A model generated the notes under the pieces. The model was not told where the DNA came from and ran no database searches. It saw nothing but the letters and a program-made list of their open reading frames with translations. From assembly GCF_014205335.1 (NCBI RefSeq), contig NZ_JACHNH010000001.1, positions 6,876,501 through 6,940,500 of the forward strand: DNA of 64,000 nt. Direction: 5' to 3'. Position numbers and translations under genes: made by a program. Of this stretch, positions 35,852-45,520 are shown piece after piece. Numbering within the stretch: the first letter of the stretch is position 1; each line of letters starts with the position of its first letter. The stretch is from Amorphoplanes digitatis (GTDB lineage Bacteria > Actinomycetota > Actinomycetes > Mycobacteriales > Micromonosporaceae).

Positions 35852-36942
35852 TCTGGCTCGTCCTGCTGGCGCCGGCGGCGCTGACCGCGCACACGATCGT
35901 GAACGCGGCCCTGTTGCGGCGCCCCGCCGCCGGGCAGACGACAATGGAACGCGTCGCCGTGCTGCTGCCGCTCCGCGACGAGGCCGAGCGGGTGACGCCG
36001 TGCCTGCGTGCCCTGCTGGCACAGGCCGGCGTGCCGCACCTGGACATCGTCGTGCTGGACGACGGCTCGACCGATGGCACCGCCGACGTGGTCCGGGCGG
36101 TCGCCGGCGACCGGGTGCGGCTGCTGACCGGCGCGCCGCCGCCGGACGGCTGGCTCGGCAAGCCGTACGCCTGCGCGCGGCTGGCCGAGGCCGCCGGCGA
36201 CGCCGACGTGCTGGTCTTCGTCGACGCGGACGTCGTGCTCGCGCCGGACGCGATCGCCGGCGGCGTCGCGCTGCTGCGCGGCTGCGGGGTGGACCTGCTG
36301 TCGCCGTACCCGCGGATCGTCGGGGCGGGCCGGCTCGTGCAGCCGCTGCTGCAATGGTCCTGGCTGACGTTCCTGCCGTTGCGGGCGATGGAGCGCTCGC
36401 CGCGGCCGTCGCTTGCGGCGGCCGGCGGGCAGTGGCTGGTCGCGGACCGGGCCGGCTACGAGCGGGCCGGCGGGCACGCGGCCGTTGCCGGCGACGTGCT
36501 CGAGGACATCGGGCTGGCCCGCGCGGTCAAGCGCTCCGGCGGCCGCGTCGCGCTCGCGGACGCCTCGGCATTCGCCGACTGCCTGATGTACCCGACGTGG
36601 CGTGACCTGCGGGACGGCTACAGCAAGTCGCTGTGGGCGTCCTTCGGGTCACCCGCCGGCGCGGCCGCCGTCGTGGTCCTGCTCCTCATCCTGTACGCGG
36701 CACCGCCGCTTGCCGCCCTGCTGCTGGCGGGAGCCGGCGCCACCTGGCTCGCGGCGGCAAGCCTGTGCGCGTACGGGATGGGTGTTCTGGGCCGGGTGGT
36801 CGCGGCCAGGGCGACCGGCGGGCGGGCCTGGCCCGACGCGCTGGCGCATCCGATCTCGGTGTTGATCTTCGGGTGGCTGGTCGTGCGGTCGTTCGCGCTG
36901 CGCCGGCGCGGGCTGCTGACCTGGCGCGGAAGGCCGGTATGA
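35848..36942 (+). CDS. cruG: CruG-like carotenoid glycosyltransferase (GT2)
   Basis: 364 residues. One N-terminal helix, a GT-A domain with VLLPLRDEAERV, DIVVLDDGSTDGTADVV, the VFVDADVVL DXD-type motif and a late acceptor motif GDVLEDIGLARAVKRSG, then C-terminal membrane helices (~250-345). The family glycosylates 1'-hydroxylated carotenoids. GTG start overlaps cruF (GTGA) and its stop overlaps the next ATG (ATGA). Sugar donor not predictable. Confidence 0.85.
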   Translation: MIWLVLLAPAALTAHTIVNAALLRRPAAGQTTMERVAVLLPLRDEAERVTPCLRALLAQAGVPHLDIVVLDDGSTDGTADVVRAVAGDRVRLLTGAPPPDGWLGKPYACARLAEAAGDADVLVFVDADVVLAPDAIAGGVALLRGCGVDLLSPYPRIVGAGRLVQPLLQWSWLTFLPLRAMERSPRPSLAAAGGQWLVADRAGYERAGGHAAVAGDVLEDIGLARAVKRSGGRVALADASAFADCLMYPTWRDLRDGYSKSLWASFGSPAGAAAVVVLLLILYAAPPLAALLLAGAGATWLAAASLCAYGMGVLGRVVAARATGGRAWPDALAHPISVLIFGWLVVRSFALRRRGLLTWRGRPV

Positions 36943-38396
36943 GCAGGATCGCGGTGATCGGCGCGGGGGTCGGCGGGCTGGCCGCGGCCGCGCGGCTGGC
37001 CGCCGCCGGGCACCGGGTGGCCGTGCACGAACGCGCGCCTTCCGTCGGCGGCAAGCTCGGCGGCTACGAGCGCGACGGCTTCCGCTTCGACACCGGCCCG
37101 AGCCTGCTGACGCTGCCGGGGATCTTCGCGGACCTGGGGCTCGGCCTGTCGCCGGCGGCGCTGGATCCGGTGGTGCGGCACGTCTTCCCGGACGGCTCGA
37201 CACTGGACTCGAGCTCCGACCCGGAGATCTTCCGGTCCCGGATCGAGGAGGCGTTCGGCGCGGCGGCGGGCGCCGACTGGGCGCGCTTCTGGGTCCGGGC
37301 CGAGCGGATCTGGCACGCGTCCTGGCGCTCGGTGCTGCGGCGCGAGGTCACGCCGGCGACGCTCGCCGCGCTGTCCTGGCGGGTCGGCGACCTGGCGGCG
37401 ATCGCGCCGTGGCGCTCGCTGCGCGGGCTGGGCCGCCGATATCTGCGCGACCCCCGGCTGCGGATGCTGCTCGACCGGTACGCGACCTACACGGGCGCCG
37501 ATCCGCGCCGCGCGCCGGCGGCGCTGGCCGCGATCCCGTACGCGGAGCTGGCGTTCGGCGGCTGGTACCTGCCGGGCGGCCTCGGCGGGCTGTCCGCCGC
37601 GCTGCTCGCCCGCTGCCAGGACCTCGGCGTGGAGATCACGACCTCGTCGCCGGTCGCGGGCATCGGCACGTCCGCCGGGCGCGTGACCGGGATCCGCCTC
37701 GGTTCCGGGAAGATCGTGCCGGCCGACTTCGTGGTGTCCAACGCGGACGCCCTGACGGTGTACCGGGACCTGCTGCCGGCGCCGACGCGCCTCGGCGCCC
37801 TCGCGGACCGCAGCCTGGCGGGCTTCGTGCTGCTGCTCGGCGTGCGCGGACGGACGCCGGAGCTGGCGCACCACACGGTGTTCTTCCCCCGCTGCTACGA
37901 CGCCGAGTTCGACGCGGTCTTCGGCTCGCCGGGCACCGGCGCCCGCGCCCGGCCCGCCGCCGACCCGACGATCTTCGTGACCCGCGCCGAGGATCCGGCG
38001 GTGCACCCGCCGGGCACGGAGGCGTGGTTCGTGCTGGTGAACGCGCCCCGGCACGGCACGTCGTACGGCGCGGTCGACTGGCGGCGTCCGGGGCTGGCCG
38101 AGGCGTACGCGGCGCACATTCTCGACGTGCTGGCGCGGCGCGGCCTGGACGTCCGCGACCGGCTGCTGTTCGCCGAGACACGGACACCGGCCGACCTGGA
38201 GGAGGCGACGGGCGCACCGGGCGGGACGATCTACGGGACCGCCGGCGGGCTGCTGCGCCCGGGGAACCGCGGCCCGGTCGACGGCCTGTACCTGGTCGGC
38301 GGCTCGACGCATCCCGGCGGCGGCCTCCCGATGGTGACCCTGTCCGCAAAGATCGTCGCCGACGCGATCGGCCGGGCATCGCGCGGCATCGGCTAG
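36939..38396 (+). CDS. CrtI/CrtD-family carotenoid desaturase
   Basis: 485 residues. N-terminal FAD-binding IAVIGAGVGGLAAAARLAAAGHRV, the substrate-side block RFDTGPSLLTLP, YATYTGADPRRAPA, and the C-terminal CrtI-type signature LYLVGGSTHPGGGLPMVTLSAKIVADAI. Position after CruF and CruG favours a CrtD-type 3',4'-desaturase of 1'-hydroxy ends over a phytoene desaturase, but CrtI cannot be excluded by eye. Its TAG stop overlaps the stop of the convergent LysR gene. Confidence 0.85.
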   Translation: MSRIAVIGAGVGGLAAAARLAAAGHRVAVHERAPSVGGKLGGYERDGFRFDTGPSLLTLPGIFADLGLGLSPAALDPVVRHVFPDGSTLDSSSDPEIFRSRIEEAFGAAAGADWARFWVRAERIWHASWRSVLRREVTPATLAALSWRVGDLAAIAPWRSLRGLGRRYLRDPRLRMLLDRYATYTGADPRRAPAALAAIPYAELAFGGWYLPGGLGGLSAALLARCQDLGVEITTSSPVAGIGTSAGRVTGIRLGSGKIVPADFVVSNADALTVYRDLLPAPTRLGALADRSLAGFVLLLGVRGRTPELAHHTVFFPRCYDAEFDAVFGSPGTGARARPAADPTIFVTRAEDPAVHPPGTEAWFVLVNAPRHGTSYGAVDWRRPGLAEAYAAHILDVLARRGLDVRDRLLFAETRTPADLEEATGAPGGTIYGTAGGLLRPGNRGPVDGLYLVGGSTHPGGGLPMVTLSAKIVADAIGRASRGIG

Positions 38397-39316
38397 AGGG
38401 GCTGGACGCCGATCGGGAGTTCGCCGGTGGCGATGTGGTCAAGCAGGGTCGCGCGCAGCGCCTCGGCCGCGTGCGGCAGCACCGCCCGTCGCCGGTGCGC
38501 CAGCGCGATCGTCCGGCGCATGCCCGGGGGCGCGAGCGGCGTCGCCCGCAGCAGGGGCCGGTTCACCAGCACCATGCTCGGCACCAGCGCCATGCCGAGC
38601 CCGGCCTCGACGAACGCCAGCACCGCGTCCATCTCGCCGCCCTCGACCGCGAACCTTGGCGTGAAGCCGGCGCGCCGGCACGCCTCGAGCGTCACGTCCC
38701 GCAGGTCGTAGCCGGGCCGGAACATCACCAGCGGCTGGTCGCGCAGCTCGTCGAGCTCGAGCTGCACCCGCGCGGTCGGCGGCGGACCGGAGCGGACCGA
38801 CGCGACGACCAGGCTCTCCTGCAGCAGCGGCGCGGTGTGCAGGGACTCGTCGACGCCGTGCTCCGGCTGGACGATCAGGGCCAGGTCCAGGTCGCGGGCG
38901 AGCAGGTCGGCGATCAGGTCCTGCGAGCTGCCCTCGTTCACGTGCAGCTCGATGTCCGGGTGTTCGGCGCGGAACCGGTACAGCACCGTCGGGACCAGCG
39001 ACGAGCAGAGGCTCGGCGTCGCGCCGACCCGGACCCGCCCGCGGCGCAGGCCGACGATCTCCTGCACCGCGTCCCGGGCGGCGTCCGCGTCGGCGACCAT
39101 CCGGCGTGCGAGGGGCAGCAGGGTCTCGCCGGCCGCGGTGAGCCCGACGGCGCCGCGGACGCGCTCGAAGAGCGGCGCGCCGAGGGTCTCCTCGAGGGTG
39201 TGAATCTGCTTACTTAAAGTCGGCTGTGAGACGCCCATCTGGTCCGCGGCTTGAGTGAAATGCCGGGTTTCTACCACTGCTAGGAAGTATCGGAGCTGCT
39301 GTAGCTGCACTTTCAT
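38393..39316 (-). CDS. LysR-family transcriptional regulator
   Basis: 307 residues. N-terminal winged HTH (LRYFLAVVETRHFTQAADQMGVSQPTLSKQIHTLEETLGAPLFER) and a periplasmic-binding-like effector domain. It is divergent from sdhCAB, and a 17-bp palindrome with the T-N11-A LysR pattern covers its own start codon. Control of succinate dehydrogenase and itself is therefore likely. The coinducer is unknown. Confidence 0.94.
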   Translation of the reverse strand: MKVQLQQLRYFLAVVETRHFTQAADQMGVSQPTLSKQIHTLEETLGAPLFERVRGAVGLTAAGETLLPLARRMVADADAARDAVQEIVGLRRGRVRVGATPSLCSSLVPTVLYRFRAEHPDIELHVNEGSSQDLIADLLARDLDLALIVQPEHGVDESLHTAPLLQESLVVASVRSGPPPTARVQLELDELRDQPLVMFRPGYDLRDVTLEACRRAGFTPRFAVEGGEMDAVLAFVEAGLGMALVPSMVLVNRPLLRATPLAPPGMRRTIALAHRRRAVLPHAAEALRATLLDHIATGELPIGVQPL

Positions 39317-39330
39317 AGCCTATAGCTATG
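39314..39330. promoter_or_regulatory. LysR operator CATAGC-N5-GCTATG
   Basis: Perfect 6-bp arms; ATAGCCTATAGCTAT fits T-N11-A. It overlaps the lysR ATG on one side and lies about 55 bp upstream of the sdhC start on the other. Confidence 0.75.
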
Positions 39331-39352
39331 ATGACCGCGACGATCATGCATT

Positions 39353-39381
39353 AGACGAATCGCCCAATGCTTCCTACCGTC
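39353..39381 (+). promoter_or_regulatory. sdhCAB promoter
   Basis: TAGACG (39353-39358), 17-bp spacer, TACCGT (39376-39381), then 5 nt to the GTG of sdhC. A second -10-like TATGAT overlaps the LysR operator at 39327. Confidence 0.55.
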
Positions 39382-39386
39382 CAGGT

Positions 39387-40133
39387 GTGGCGGTAGACAT
39401 CAGCACTCCAGCTCCGAGGACGACGGCACGGCCGGCGAAGAAGACGGCGGCACCCAAGCCTCGTCGCGGCGCGCGGTCCTCGATCGCACTGAAGATCCTC
39501 ATGGCCGTCACCGGCCTGCTGCTCGTGGGCTTCCTGTACGCCCACATGATCGGCAACCTGAAGATCTTCTTCGGCGCCGAGACGTTCGACCACTACGCGC
39601 ACTGGCTGCGCACCATCGGCACCCCGTTGCTGCCGCAGGACTGGTACCTCTGGCTACAGCGCGGCGGGCTCACCCTCGCCGTCGCCGGGCACATCGCCGC
39701 CGCGACCATCCTGGCCCGCCGGGCCCGCAAGGCGCGCCCGGTCCGCTACGTGCACCGGCCCAAGATCCAGGGCAGCTACGCCGCCCGGACCATGCGCTGG
39801 GGTGGCGTGATCATCCTGCTGTTCGTCATCTTCCACATCCTCGACCTGACCACCGGGACGCTGAACCCGGTCGGCGACCGGCAGCACCCGCACGCCAACG
39901 TGGTCGCCGACTTCGCGCCTGACCGCTGGTACGTGACCCTCTTCTACACGCTCGCGATCGTGGCCGTCGGCTTCCACCTGCGGCACGGCCTGTTCAGCGC
40001 GGTCCGCACCCTGGGCCAGCGCACGGCCCGCGGCGAGCGCATCGCCCGCGGCGCCGCCCTGCTGCTCTCCGTCGCCCTGGTGGTCGGCTACCTGTCGGTG
40101 CCGTTCGCCGTGCTCACCGGATTGGTGGACTGA
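39387..40133 (+). CDS. sdhC: Succinate dehydrogenase cytochrome b subunit
   Basis: 248 residues with five membrane helices, the di-haem b558-type anchor found in Gram-positive bacteria and fused SdhC/D architecture. His residues in helices (YAHMIGNL, VAGHIAAA, VIFHILDL, VGFHLRHG) are candidate haem ligands. A ~35-residue Pro/Lys/Ala-rich cytoplasmic start precedes helix 1. GTG 39387 is chosen because a promoter ends just before it; a longer frame upstream overlaps the LysR operator. Two bp before sdhA. Confidence 0.93.
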   Translation: MAVDISTPAPRTTARPAKKTAAPKPRRGARSSIALKILMAVTGLLLVGFLYAHMIGNLKIFFGAETFDHYAHWLRTIGTPLLPQDWYLWLQRGGLTLAVAGHIAAATILARRARKARPVRYVHRPKIQGSYAARTMRWGGVIILLFVIFHILDLTTGTLNPVGDRQHPHANVVADFAPDRWYVTLFYTLAIVAVGFHLRHGLFSAVRTLGQRTARGERIARGAALLLSVALVVGYLSVPFAVLTGLVD

Positions 40134-40135
40134 TC

Positions 40136-42069
<1,934 letters not shown>

Positions 42070-42070
<1 letters not shown>

Positions 42071-42813
42071 TGGACATCCAGGTGCGCGTGTGGCGCCAGC
42101 AGGGCCCCGACGACAAGGGCCGCATGGTCAGCTACGACGTCAAGGACATCTCGCCGGACGCCAGCTTCCTGGAGATGCTCGACGTCCTCAACGAGAAGCT
42201 GATCCTCGACGGCGACGACCCGGTGGCCTTCGACCACGACTGCCGCGAGGGCATCTGCGGCGCGTGCAGCATGGTGATCGACGGCGTGGCGCACGGCCCG
42301 GAGAAGGCCACCACCACCTGCCAGCTGCACATGCGCCACTTCGCCGACGGCGACACGATCGACGTCGAGCCGTGGCGGGCGGCGGCGTTCCCGGTGATCA
42401 AGGACCTGGTCGTGGACCGGACCGCGTTCGACAAGATCATCCAGGCCGGCGGCTACATCTCCGCGCCGACCGGAACGGCGCCGGACGCGCACGCCACCCC
42501 CGTGCCCAAGCCGGACGCGGACGCGGCGTTCGAGGCGGCCACCTGCATCGGCTGCGGCGCCTGCGTCGCGGCCTGCCCCAACGGCTCCGCGATGCTGTTC
42601 ACCGCGGCCAAGGTCGCGCACCTCGGCCTGCTACCCCAGGGCCAGCCGGAACGGGCCAGCCGCGTGATCGACATGATCGAGGCGCACGACGACGCGGGCT
42701 TCGGCGGCTGCACCAACGCCGGCGAGTGCACGACGGTCTGCCCCAAGGGGATTCCGCTGACGCTGATCGGCCGCCTCAACGACGACTACCGCAAGAGCCT
42801 CGGCAAGAAGTAG
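42070..42813 (+). CDS. sdhB: Succinate dehydrogenase iron-sulfur subunit
   Basis: 247 residues. N-terminal 2Fe-2S domain with CREGICGACSMVIDG and a later Cys in TTCQLHMRHF; C-terminal ferredoxin domain CIGCGACVAACPNGS and CTNAGECTTVCPKGIP for the 4Fe-4S and 3Fe-4S clusters. Start ATG overlaps the sdhA stop (TAATG). Last gene of sdhCAB, followed by a hairpin shared with the convergent TetR gene. Confidence 0.97.
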
Positions 42814-42828
42814 CCTCTTCGCGCCCGG

Positions 42829-42864
42829 CCGGCGTGGTCATCCCGTTCGGGGTGGCCACGCCGG
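42829..42864. terminator. Terminator between sdhB and the convergent tetR gene
   Basis: A 12-bp stem (42829-42840 / 42853-42864) with one G-U pair and a 12-nt loop, placed between two convergent stops. Confidence 0.75.
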
Positions 42865-42869
42865 TTCCG

Positions 42870-43496
42870 CTACGGGTTGACGCCGCCGATCGCGGCATAG
42901 AAGAGGGACGTCAGCGTCTCGATCGCCTCGGCGTCGGAGAGGTCACGGCCGAGCGCCGGGCCCTGCCCCGACTGCCACATCGCGGCGAAGGCCGGCATCA
43001 GCGTGGTGAAGGCAGTCGCCACGACCACCGGATCGCCGGGCAGCCGCAGGCCGGCCTCCCGCGCGCGGACCAGGTGGGCGGCGATGTGGTGGATGTCGGG
43101 ATCGACAAGCGCCCGGGCCCGCTCGGCGAAGGACTCGTCGACGGTGGCGGCCTGTTGCAGGGCACCGAGCAGCGTGCGGTGCTCGGAGTGGAAGTACCAG
43201 TAGCTCGCCACGTGGTAACGCACCGCGTCGCGGTCGCTGAAGTCGTCGCCGTGCCGCGCGTCGGCCGCGGCCGCGTCGCCCTGCGCGAGCAGGTCGGTCA
43301 GCAGCGCCTCGAGCAGAGCCTCCTTGTTGGCGAAGTGGGTGTAGAACGACCCCGCCGCCCGGCCGGCCTCGGCGGTGATGTCGGTGATCTTCGTGTTCAG
43401 GTAGCCGAGCCGGGCGAAGACGCGCACCGCGGCGGCCTTGAGCTCGGCCTCCGTCTGCGCGGCCCGCTGCCGGCGCACCCCAGCACCCGCCGCCAT
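42870..43496 (-). CDS. TetR-family transcriptional regulator
   Basis: 208 residues. N-terminal HTH: AELKAAAVRVFARLGYLNTKITDITAEAGRAAGSFYTHFANKEALLEALL. The C-terminal ligand domain is of the MSMEG_6700/TetR_C type by appearance (YWYFHSEHRTLLGALQQAATVDE). ATG with GAGGAGG about 8 nt upstream. Its target may be the MFS gene 110 bp upstream of it on the same strand; a palindrome lies before that gene. Confidence 0.9.
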   Translation of the reverse strand: MAAGAGVRRQRAAQTEAELKAAAVRVFARLGYLNTKITDITAEAGRAAGSFYTHFANKEALLEALLTDLLAQGDAAAADARHGDDFSDRDAVRYHVASYWYFHSEHRTLLGALQQAATVDESFAERARALVDPDIHHIAAHLVRAREAGLRLPGDPVVVATAFTTLMPAFAAMWQSGQGPALGRDLSDAEAIETLTSLFYAAIGGVNP

Positions 43497-43606
43497 CCCC
43501 GCCTCCTCAGCTCTCGCCGGAGGCTATCAGCCGGCCGTTCAAGGAGCCGTTTCCGACGTGGCGCGAGCCGCAGCTCCGGCCCCGGAGACCTCCGTGAAAT
43601 TCAGGA

Positions 43607-44884
43607 TCACCGGGCAGGCTCGGCGGCCCGGCCTGGCCCGGCGGTCAGATCCGGCCCGGTGGTCAGGCCGGCGGTCAGGTCCGGCTCGGCGGCCACGTCC
43701 GGTTCGGCGGCGGACCCGTGGCAGGGTTCGCGGGACGGGATTCGGCGGCGGGCGACGACGATCGCCGCGGCCAGGCAGCCGGCGGCGCCGATCAGCAGGG
43801 CCGGGCGGGCGCCGAGGTGGACGGCGGCCGCGCCGAGCGGGGTCGCCACGGCGATCGGGCCGAACATCGCGGTGTTCGCCGTCGCCGACACCCGGCCCAG
43901 CATCGCCCGCGGCGTGTGTGTCTGCACCGCGGTCACCGCCGCGATCAGCGTCCACGGCAGGCCGATGCCGCCGATCACCGCGCCCACCACCAGCGCCGGC
44001 CACCAGGGCAGGCACCGGGCCAGCAGGCCGGCCGCGAACAGCGCCGCGCCGGCCACCCCGACGAACACCACCCCGCGCCGTGCGATCACCCGGCCGGCCA
44101 CCAGACCCGCCACGATGGACCCGGCGCCCTGCGCGCTGAGCAGCACACCGAGGAACGTGGCCGCCAGGCCCAGATCCGCCGTCACCACCTGGAACTGCGC
44201 GGCCGTCGCGAAGCCCGACATCGCGATCGCGACCGCGGCCAGGGTGACGGTCGAGCGCAGCAGCGGCGTGCCCGCGAGTACCGCCAGCCCGGCACGGACG
44301 CCACGCTCGCGCGGCGGGCCGGCGATCACCGGCGCCGACCGCAGCCGCAGGGCCGCGTACAGGACGGCGACCAGGACCGGCATCGCCGCGCTCAGCGCCG
44401 CGACCGCCGGGCCGCCGCGCCAGGCGTAGAGGCCCGCGCCCGCGAGCGGGGCGATCAGCTTCATGCCCTCCTGCGCGCTGGAGCGCCAGCCGTTGACGTC
44501 GCCGAGCTCCCCCGGCGGGAGCGCGGACGGCAACAGCGCCGACTCGCCGGCATCCAGCAGGACATAGCTGATCCCGTACGCGGTGGAGACGCAGAAGATC
44601 AGCCAGGTCTGCGCGGGTGAGCGGACCGCGAACAGGCTCAGCAGCGCCGCGGCGAGCAGCAGGTTGGTGGCGACCATCAGGGGGCGGCACGGCACCCGGT
44701 CGAGCAGCCCGCCGAGCCACGGCCCGGCCAGGGTCGGCGCGTAGACGCAGAGCCCGGCCAGCGCGGCGAGGCTCGGCGACCCGGTGAGGTCGAGGATCCA
44801 GATGCCCGCGACCAGCGACATCGCGCTGCTGCCGAAGCCGGACAACAGGGAGATCGCCACGAACAGGACAGCGTTGCGCCGCAT
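43607..44884 (-). CDS. MFS transporter (probable drug exporter)
   Basis: 425 residues, 12 predicted helices. Opens with a hydrophobic helix (FVAISLLSGFGSSAMSLVAGIWILDLTGS) and has the loop 2-3 motif GLLDRVPCRPLM. The type resembles macrolide-efflux/MFS_3 exporters. Two palindromes lie upstream: 44900-44916 (16 bp from the ATG) and 44962-44978, the latter matching the operator of the HTH gene above it. Confidence 0.88.
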   Translation of the reverse strand: MRRNAVLFVAISLLSGFGSSAMSLVAGIWILDLTGSPSLAALAGLCVYAPTLAGPWLGGLLDRVPCRPLMVATNLLLAAALLSLFAVRSPAQTWLIFCVSTAYGISYVLLDAGESALLPSALPPGELGDVNGWRSSAQEGMKLIAPLAGAGLYAWRGGPAVAALSAAMPVLVAVLYAALRLRSAPVIAGPPRERGVRAGLAVLAGTPLLRSTVTLAAVAIAMSGFATAAQFQVVTADLGLAATFLGVLLSAQGAGSIVAGLVAGRVIARRGVVFVGVAGAALFAAGLLARCLPWWPALVVGAVIGGIGLPWTLIAAVTAVQTHTPRAMLGRVSATANTAMFGPIAVATPLGAAAVHLGARPALLIGAAGCLAAAIVVARRRIPSREPCHGSAAEPDVAAEPDLTAGLTTGPDLTAGPGRAAEPAR

Positions 44885-44899
44885 TCAGGCCCCCAAGAT

Positions 44900-44916
44900 T
44901 GAGTCGAAGTGACTCA
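44900..44916. promoter_or_regulatory. Palindrome TGAGTC-N5-GACTCA upstream of MFS gene
   Basis: Perfect 6-bp arms, 15 bp before the MFS start. Candidate site for the neighbouring TetR regulator; no direct evidence. Confidence 0.5.
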
Positions 44917-44961
44917 CATCCTTGAAGTTGAGCGCGTTCGGCTGCAAGAGCCGGACGTTTT

Positions 44962-44978
44962 GTCAATGATCCGTTGAC
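44962..44978. promoter_or_regulatory. Operator copy B, GTCAATGATCCGTTGAC
   Basis: Matches operator copy A (45482-45498) at 14 of 17 positions. It overlaps the stop codon of the HTH gene and, on the minus strand, contributes a consensus TTGACA that could be the -35 of the downstream MFS gene. Confidence 0.65.
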
Positions 44979-45478
44979 AGCGCCTGCCGGAGGCCGTCGA
45001 GGGCGACGCGGATGTGTCCGGGCAGCCGGTCCGCCTCGACCCGGTCCAGGTCGGCGGCGGCCTGCTCGGCGAGCGCGAAGAGCCCGCCGGGCGGGGCGTC
45101 GAGGGCCGTCGCGACCGTCGCGCGCACCAGGGCGGCGCGGGTGAAGCGGTCGTCCCAGCGCCGGTCGGCGGCGATGCCCCGGTGCAGCTCGCCGACCGCG
45201 ACACGGAGGATCACAATGCTGTGCGCGTAGCGGAGGTCCTGGTCGTGGCGTCGGGACCGGGCGGCGGCGATCAGGCGCTGGCGGCGCTGCTCGGCGGCCT
45301 GGCGGCTGGCCAGGCCGAGCGCCGCCGCGACCTGGACCCACGTCGCGCCGGCCTGGCGTGCCCGGTCGATCAGTTCGAGCTCACGCTCGTCGAGGCGGGC
45401 CCGCGCGGCGCCGATCTCCGCGAGCCGCCCGAGCTCCGGAGCCTGCGGCGGCGCATCCTCGGTCACGTCCTCGGTCAC
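44963..45478 (-). CDS. HTH protein, candidate autoregulator of unassigned family
   Basis: 171 residues. An acidic N-terminus, then a helix-turn-helix of sigma-70 region 4-like style (LIDRARQAGATWVQVAAALGLASRQAAEQRRQRL), then a helical C-terminal domain with no known motif. The GTG start lies 7 nt after TATTGT, which itself sits inside a 17-bp palindrome; a near-identical palindrome lies at the gene's 3' end, upstream of the MFS gene. I infer that it represses itself and the transporter. Confidence 0.8.
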   Translation of the reverse strand: MTEDVTEDAPPQAPELGRLAEIGAARARLDERELELIDRARQAGATWVQVAAALGLASRQAAEQRRQRLIAAARSRRHDQDLRYAHSIVILRVAVGELHRGIAADRRWDDRFTRAALVRATVATALDAPPGGLFALAEQAAADLDRVEADRLPGHIRVALDGLRQALSTDH

Positions 45479-45481
45479 GGC

Positions 45482-45498
45482 GTCAACAATACGTTGAC
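45482..45498. promoter_or_regulatory. Operator copy A, GTCAACAATACGTTGAC, over the HTH gene's -10
   Basis: Perfect 6-bp arms. On the minus strand its centre is TATTGT (45491-45486), the likely -10 of the HTH gene, so binding would block transcription. Confidence 0.7.
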
Positions 45499-45520
45499 AT
45501 GACCGAGGATGCGTGCCGCG

